DNA from: an uncultured bacterium | GTDB lineage: Bacteria; Patescibacteriota; Saccharimonadia; Saccharimonadales; Saccharimonadaceae | DNA: 64,000 nt | Direction: 5' to 3' | NCBI GenBank assembly: GCA_903832635.1 | Contig: CAILCF010000003.1 | Location: forward strand, 40,394-104,393 | In this document: positions 62,304 to 64,000 of the stretch, piece by piece | Position numbering within the stretch: the stretch's first letter is position 1 | Layout: every line of letters begins with the position of its first letter | Translations under genes and position numbers: made by a program | Notes under the pieces: model-generated | Databases searched by the model: none | Seen by the model: only the letters and a program-made list of their open reading frames with translations | Told to the model about the DNA's origin: nothing

Positions 62304-62930
62304 TCAGGACTGTTCGAGTTGGTCGTCGGTGGAGGCTGGGGTCAGATCGAACGACTGCTTTTTGCCGTTTACTACCGACCTCGACCAGAAGGCCGGAAAC
62401 TCTTCGTCTTCATCGACCAGGTCAAGTTCTTGCAGAACTCCGCTTGCGTCGATGAAGTTCAAGGTGCCCTGGATGTTCGAGTTGGCGCCGATTCGGCACC
62501 GTTCGCCGATGACGGTTCCAGTCTTCTCGGTCCCGATGGCGACGTAGTCATCGATGCGAGCACCTTGCTTGATGTGAACTCCGTTGCCGATCTTGACGTT
62601 GTTGCCAATCGTGACACCACCATCGATAGTACAAAACCCACCGATTTTGGTGTCATCACCGATTGTTGAATCATCGCCGACAATACTGTCGGGGCCGACG
62701 ATGACATCGGTACCCAGAATGACGTCTGCACCTAGGATTACTCCCATATGCAGACTGCATCCAGCTTCGGCCCGAAAAGGACCCATGAAGTCGACGGTGT
62801 CGCTGATTTCGACTTCACCGAACAGAAGAGTGCCTTCCGGCACAATACCCCTGTCTCCTGCTAGGCACTTAGTGCCATTAACGCAGTGTTCAGGCATGCT
62901 GGCACGACGGGCGTGTCTGGTATGACTCAT
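62304..62930 (-). CDS. Left-handed beta-helix (hexapeptide-repeat) protein, GC-rich
   Basis: 208 residues with about 10 hexapeptide coils (VILGADVILGTDVIVGPDSI, VGDDSTIGDDTKIGG, IGNNVKIGNGVHIKQGA...). The family includes acyl- and sugar-acyltransferases; no partner catalytic domain or clear active histidine pair is present and the surface is strongly acidic. The codon choice and base composition are markedly GC-richer than in neighbouring genes, which suggests acquisition from a GC-rich source. ATG 62930 is preferred over 62963 because GGGGGGAG lies upstream. A likely -10 TATTAT is further up. Confidence 0.78.
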   Translation of the reverse strand: MSHTRHARRASMPEHCVNGTKCLAGDRGIVPEGTLLFGEVEISDTVDFMGPFRAEAGCSLHMGVILGADVILGTDVIVGPDSIVGDDSTIGDDTKIGGFCTIDGGVTIGNNVKIGNGVHIKQGARIDDYVAIGTEKTGTVIGERCRIGANSNIQGTLNFIDASGVLQELDLVDEDEEFPAFWSRSVVNGKKQSFDLTPASTDDQLEQS

Positions 62931-62991
62931 GGTGAATCTCCCCCCTGTCGATGTAAAGAACAAATCCAGGGGAATAATACCCTTTTAATTA

Positions 62992-63792
62992 CTAATTGTC
63001 AATTTCAAGACTAATTGGACAGTGGTCAGAGCCCATAATTTCAGGATGAATTTGCGGATTGTGAATGTCATTTACAATATTTGCACTTGCTAACCAATAA
63101 TCAATACGCCAGCCGATATTGCGAGCTCGGGCGTTGGCCCAGTGAGTCCACCAGGTGTATGCATCGGTTTTTTTCGGGAATTTATTACGATATACATCAA
63201 CAAAGCCAGCAGATTCGAATATATCAAATCCCTCGCGTTCTTCATCTGTAAAACCATGCTTGCCAATGTTTTCTTTTGGGTTTGCCAAGTCGATTTCGTT
63301 ATGGGCGACATTTAAGTCTCCGCAAAACACTACAGGTTTTAATTTTTCCAGAGTTTTAAGGTGTTCTAAAAATGCCGGGTCCCATTGTTTATGACGTAAA
63401 CTCAGACGGGATAAATCACCTTTTGAATTGGGTGTATAAACTGTTACAGCCCAGAAATTATCAAATTCCGCCGAGATTACCCTGCCCTCGCTATTAGGGT
63501 CCCCATAATTATCGTCAGCTAGGTTATATTTTTCGGAGATATCGCCAACAAAACCGTTAACTATTGTTATCGGTTTTATCTTTGTAAAGATTGCTGTTCC
63601 GGAATAACCAGGTTTATCGGCACTATTCCAATATTGAAAATAATCCGGTAAGTCGATATCAACCTGGGCCTCTTTGGCTTTAATTTCCTGTAAACACAAA
63701 ATATCAGGCTGATGTTGTGCAATAAATGTTTGAAAAGCGCCTTTATTTAAAACTGCACGAATTCCGTTTACATTCCAAGAATATAGTTTCAT
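62992..63792 (-). CDS. xthA: Exodeoxyribonuclease III (AP endonuclease family)
   Basis: 266 residues. Cleaves DNA at abasic sites and removes blocked 3' ends. Motifs: KLYSWNVNGIRAVL, LCLQEIKA (metal Glu), GYSGTAIFTK, YTPNS, VVFCGDLNVAHNEIDL, WRIDYWLAS and the C-terminal GSDHCPISLEI. ATG 63792 begins the conserved motif and has TATAAT 7 nt upstream on the minus strand; the longer frame from 63819 would run through the promoter. Confidence 0.95.
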   Translation of the reverse strand: MKLYSWNVNGIRAVLNKGAFQTFIAQHQPDILCLQEIKAKEAQVDIDLPDYFQYWNSADKPGYSGTAIFTKIKPITIVNGFVGDISEKYNLADDNYGDPNSEGRVISAEFDNFWAVTVYTPNSKGDLSRLSLRHKQWDPAFLEHLKTLEKLKPVVFCGDLNVAHNEIDLANPKENIGKHGFTDEEREGFDIFESAGFVDVYRNKFPKKTDAYTWWTHWANARARNIGWRIDYWLASANIVNDIHNPQIHPEIMGSDHCPISLEIDN

Positions 63793-63827
63793 TATCTTTA
63801 TTATAGTACAACCTCTCATTTTCTACT

Positions 63828-63854
63828 CGTATCTTCCCCGTCATCATAATAAAC
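63828..63854 (+). repeat. 27-bp dispersed repeat, copy B
   Basis: Begins CGTATCTTCCCC and ends ATAATAAAC; 22 of 27 bases equal 46965-46991. Lies just beside copy 2 of the structured element. Confidence 0.45.
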
Positions 63855-63874
63855 GACCATTTTTTTGTAGTTTT

Positions 63875-63988
63875 GACGGGTCCTGCCGTCCGGTCCGCCC
63901 CTGATTTATAAAAATGGATTACCATTTTATAGTAAATCGGGTGCCGCCCCACCGAACGTCACCCGTTATTAGCATATCTATCTAGTAG
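63875..63988 (-). ncRNA. Repeated structured element, copy 2
   Basis: 114 nt on the minus strand. Shares with copy 1 the flanks CTACTAGAT, ACGGGTGACGTTCGGTGGGG and ACGGCAGGACCCGTC. Helices: ACGGGT/ACCCGT, TTCGGT/ACCGGA (one G-T pair), CCC/GGG, and a central hairpin GATTTA/TAAATC plus AAAATGG-TAAT-CCATTTT whose sequence differs from copy 1 but whose pairing is kept. It lies upstream of xth on the same strand, about 80 nt before the xth promoter, near the window edge. Confidence 0.6.
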
Positions 63989-64000
63989 ACGACACGCCAT

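Noticed and set aside
62319..62925. Long frames antisense to and out of frame with the GC-rich beta-helix gene
   Set aside because: GC-rich DNA has few stops; only the minus-strand hexapeptide frame shows a protein pattern and a Shine-Dalgarno.
1..64000. CRISPR arrays, insertion sequences or prophage genes
   Set aside because: No regularly spaced repeats, transposase, integrase or phage structural motifs were seen.

Overview
The window looks like a chromosome segment of an ultra-small Patescibacteria/CPR bacterium, most likely a Saccharibacterium (TM7). This is inferred from family content and was not checked by any search. The DNA is AT-rich. Genes are tightly packed, often overlapping by 4 bases. 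The content is almost entirely information processing, cell wall, division and surface functions, with no biosynthetic pathways. The standard code applies: release factor 2 is present and several genes (yvcK, the PIF1 helicase, recO) end in TGA.

Layout. 1-6.9 kb: serS (cut by the window edge), hpf, secA, an M16 peptidase, murD, with murI convergent. 7.6-13.5 kb: prfB, then a cell-separation module ftsE-ftsX-PcsB-like hydrolase-S41 protease and an orphan response regulator. 13.5-15.9 kb: rpmA, an acidic unknown protein and a Trm11-like methyltransferase on the minus strand. 15.9-22.6 kb: a flippase-like membrane protein, xseA-xseB, a membrane-anchored methyltransferase, a lipoprotein-like protein, a soluble kinase/regulator pair, recO and glycyl-tRNA synthetase. 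22.6-28.3 kb: a 21-codon basic micro-gene, rnhA, a cobalamin-type riboswitch in front of a 538-residue unknown protein, a PIF1-like helicase, yvcK and a HAD-like protein. 28.3-36.8 kb: a compact dcw cluster (mraZ-rsmH-ftsL-ftsI-mraY-ftsW-murG-ftsQ) preceded by two DnaA boxes and MraZ-type repeats. 37-47 kb (minus strand): a type IV secretion ATPase, a sigma-region-4/HARE-HTH protein, topA, dprA, pth and der, with an apparent plus-strand ncRNA between dprA and pth. 47-56 kb: rsuA-type synthase, two kinase/regulator modules, tRNA-Glu, a DUF3048 protein and gltX. 56-64 kb: surface proteins (PEGA, sortase, a VirB2-like/CHAP fusion), tRNA-Leu with a structured region behind it, a GC-rich left-handed beta-helix gene and xth.

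How it works together. Several genes belong to wall synthesis and remodelling (murD, murI, dcw cluster, FtsEX plus PcsB-like hydrolase, second CHAP protein, sortase). Others point to DNA uptake and surface contact (DprA, secretion ATPase, VirB2-like segment). Three kinase/regulator pairs and one orphan receiver all lack DNA-binding output domains.

The strongest signals beyond ordinary annotation are these: (1) a cobalamin-type riboswitch with a clear Shine-Dalgarno-sequestering platform controlling an unrecognised protein; (2) a 110-nt element present twice in opposite orientation, with conserved flanks and a compensatory hairpin; (3) an unassigned ~260-nt RNA gene with its own promoter and terminator; (4) paired DnaA boxes ahead of the division cluster; and (5) about twenty genes whose -10 hexamer lies 5-13 nt from the start codon, implying widespread leaderless transcription.
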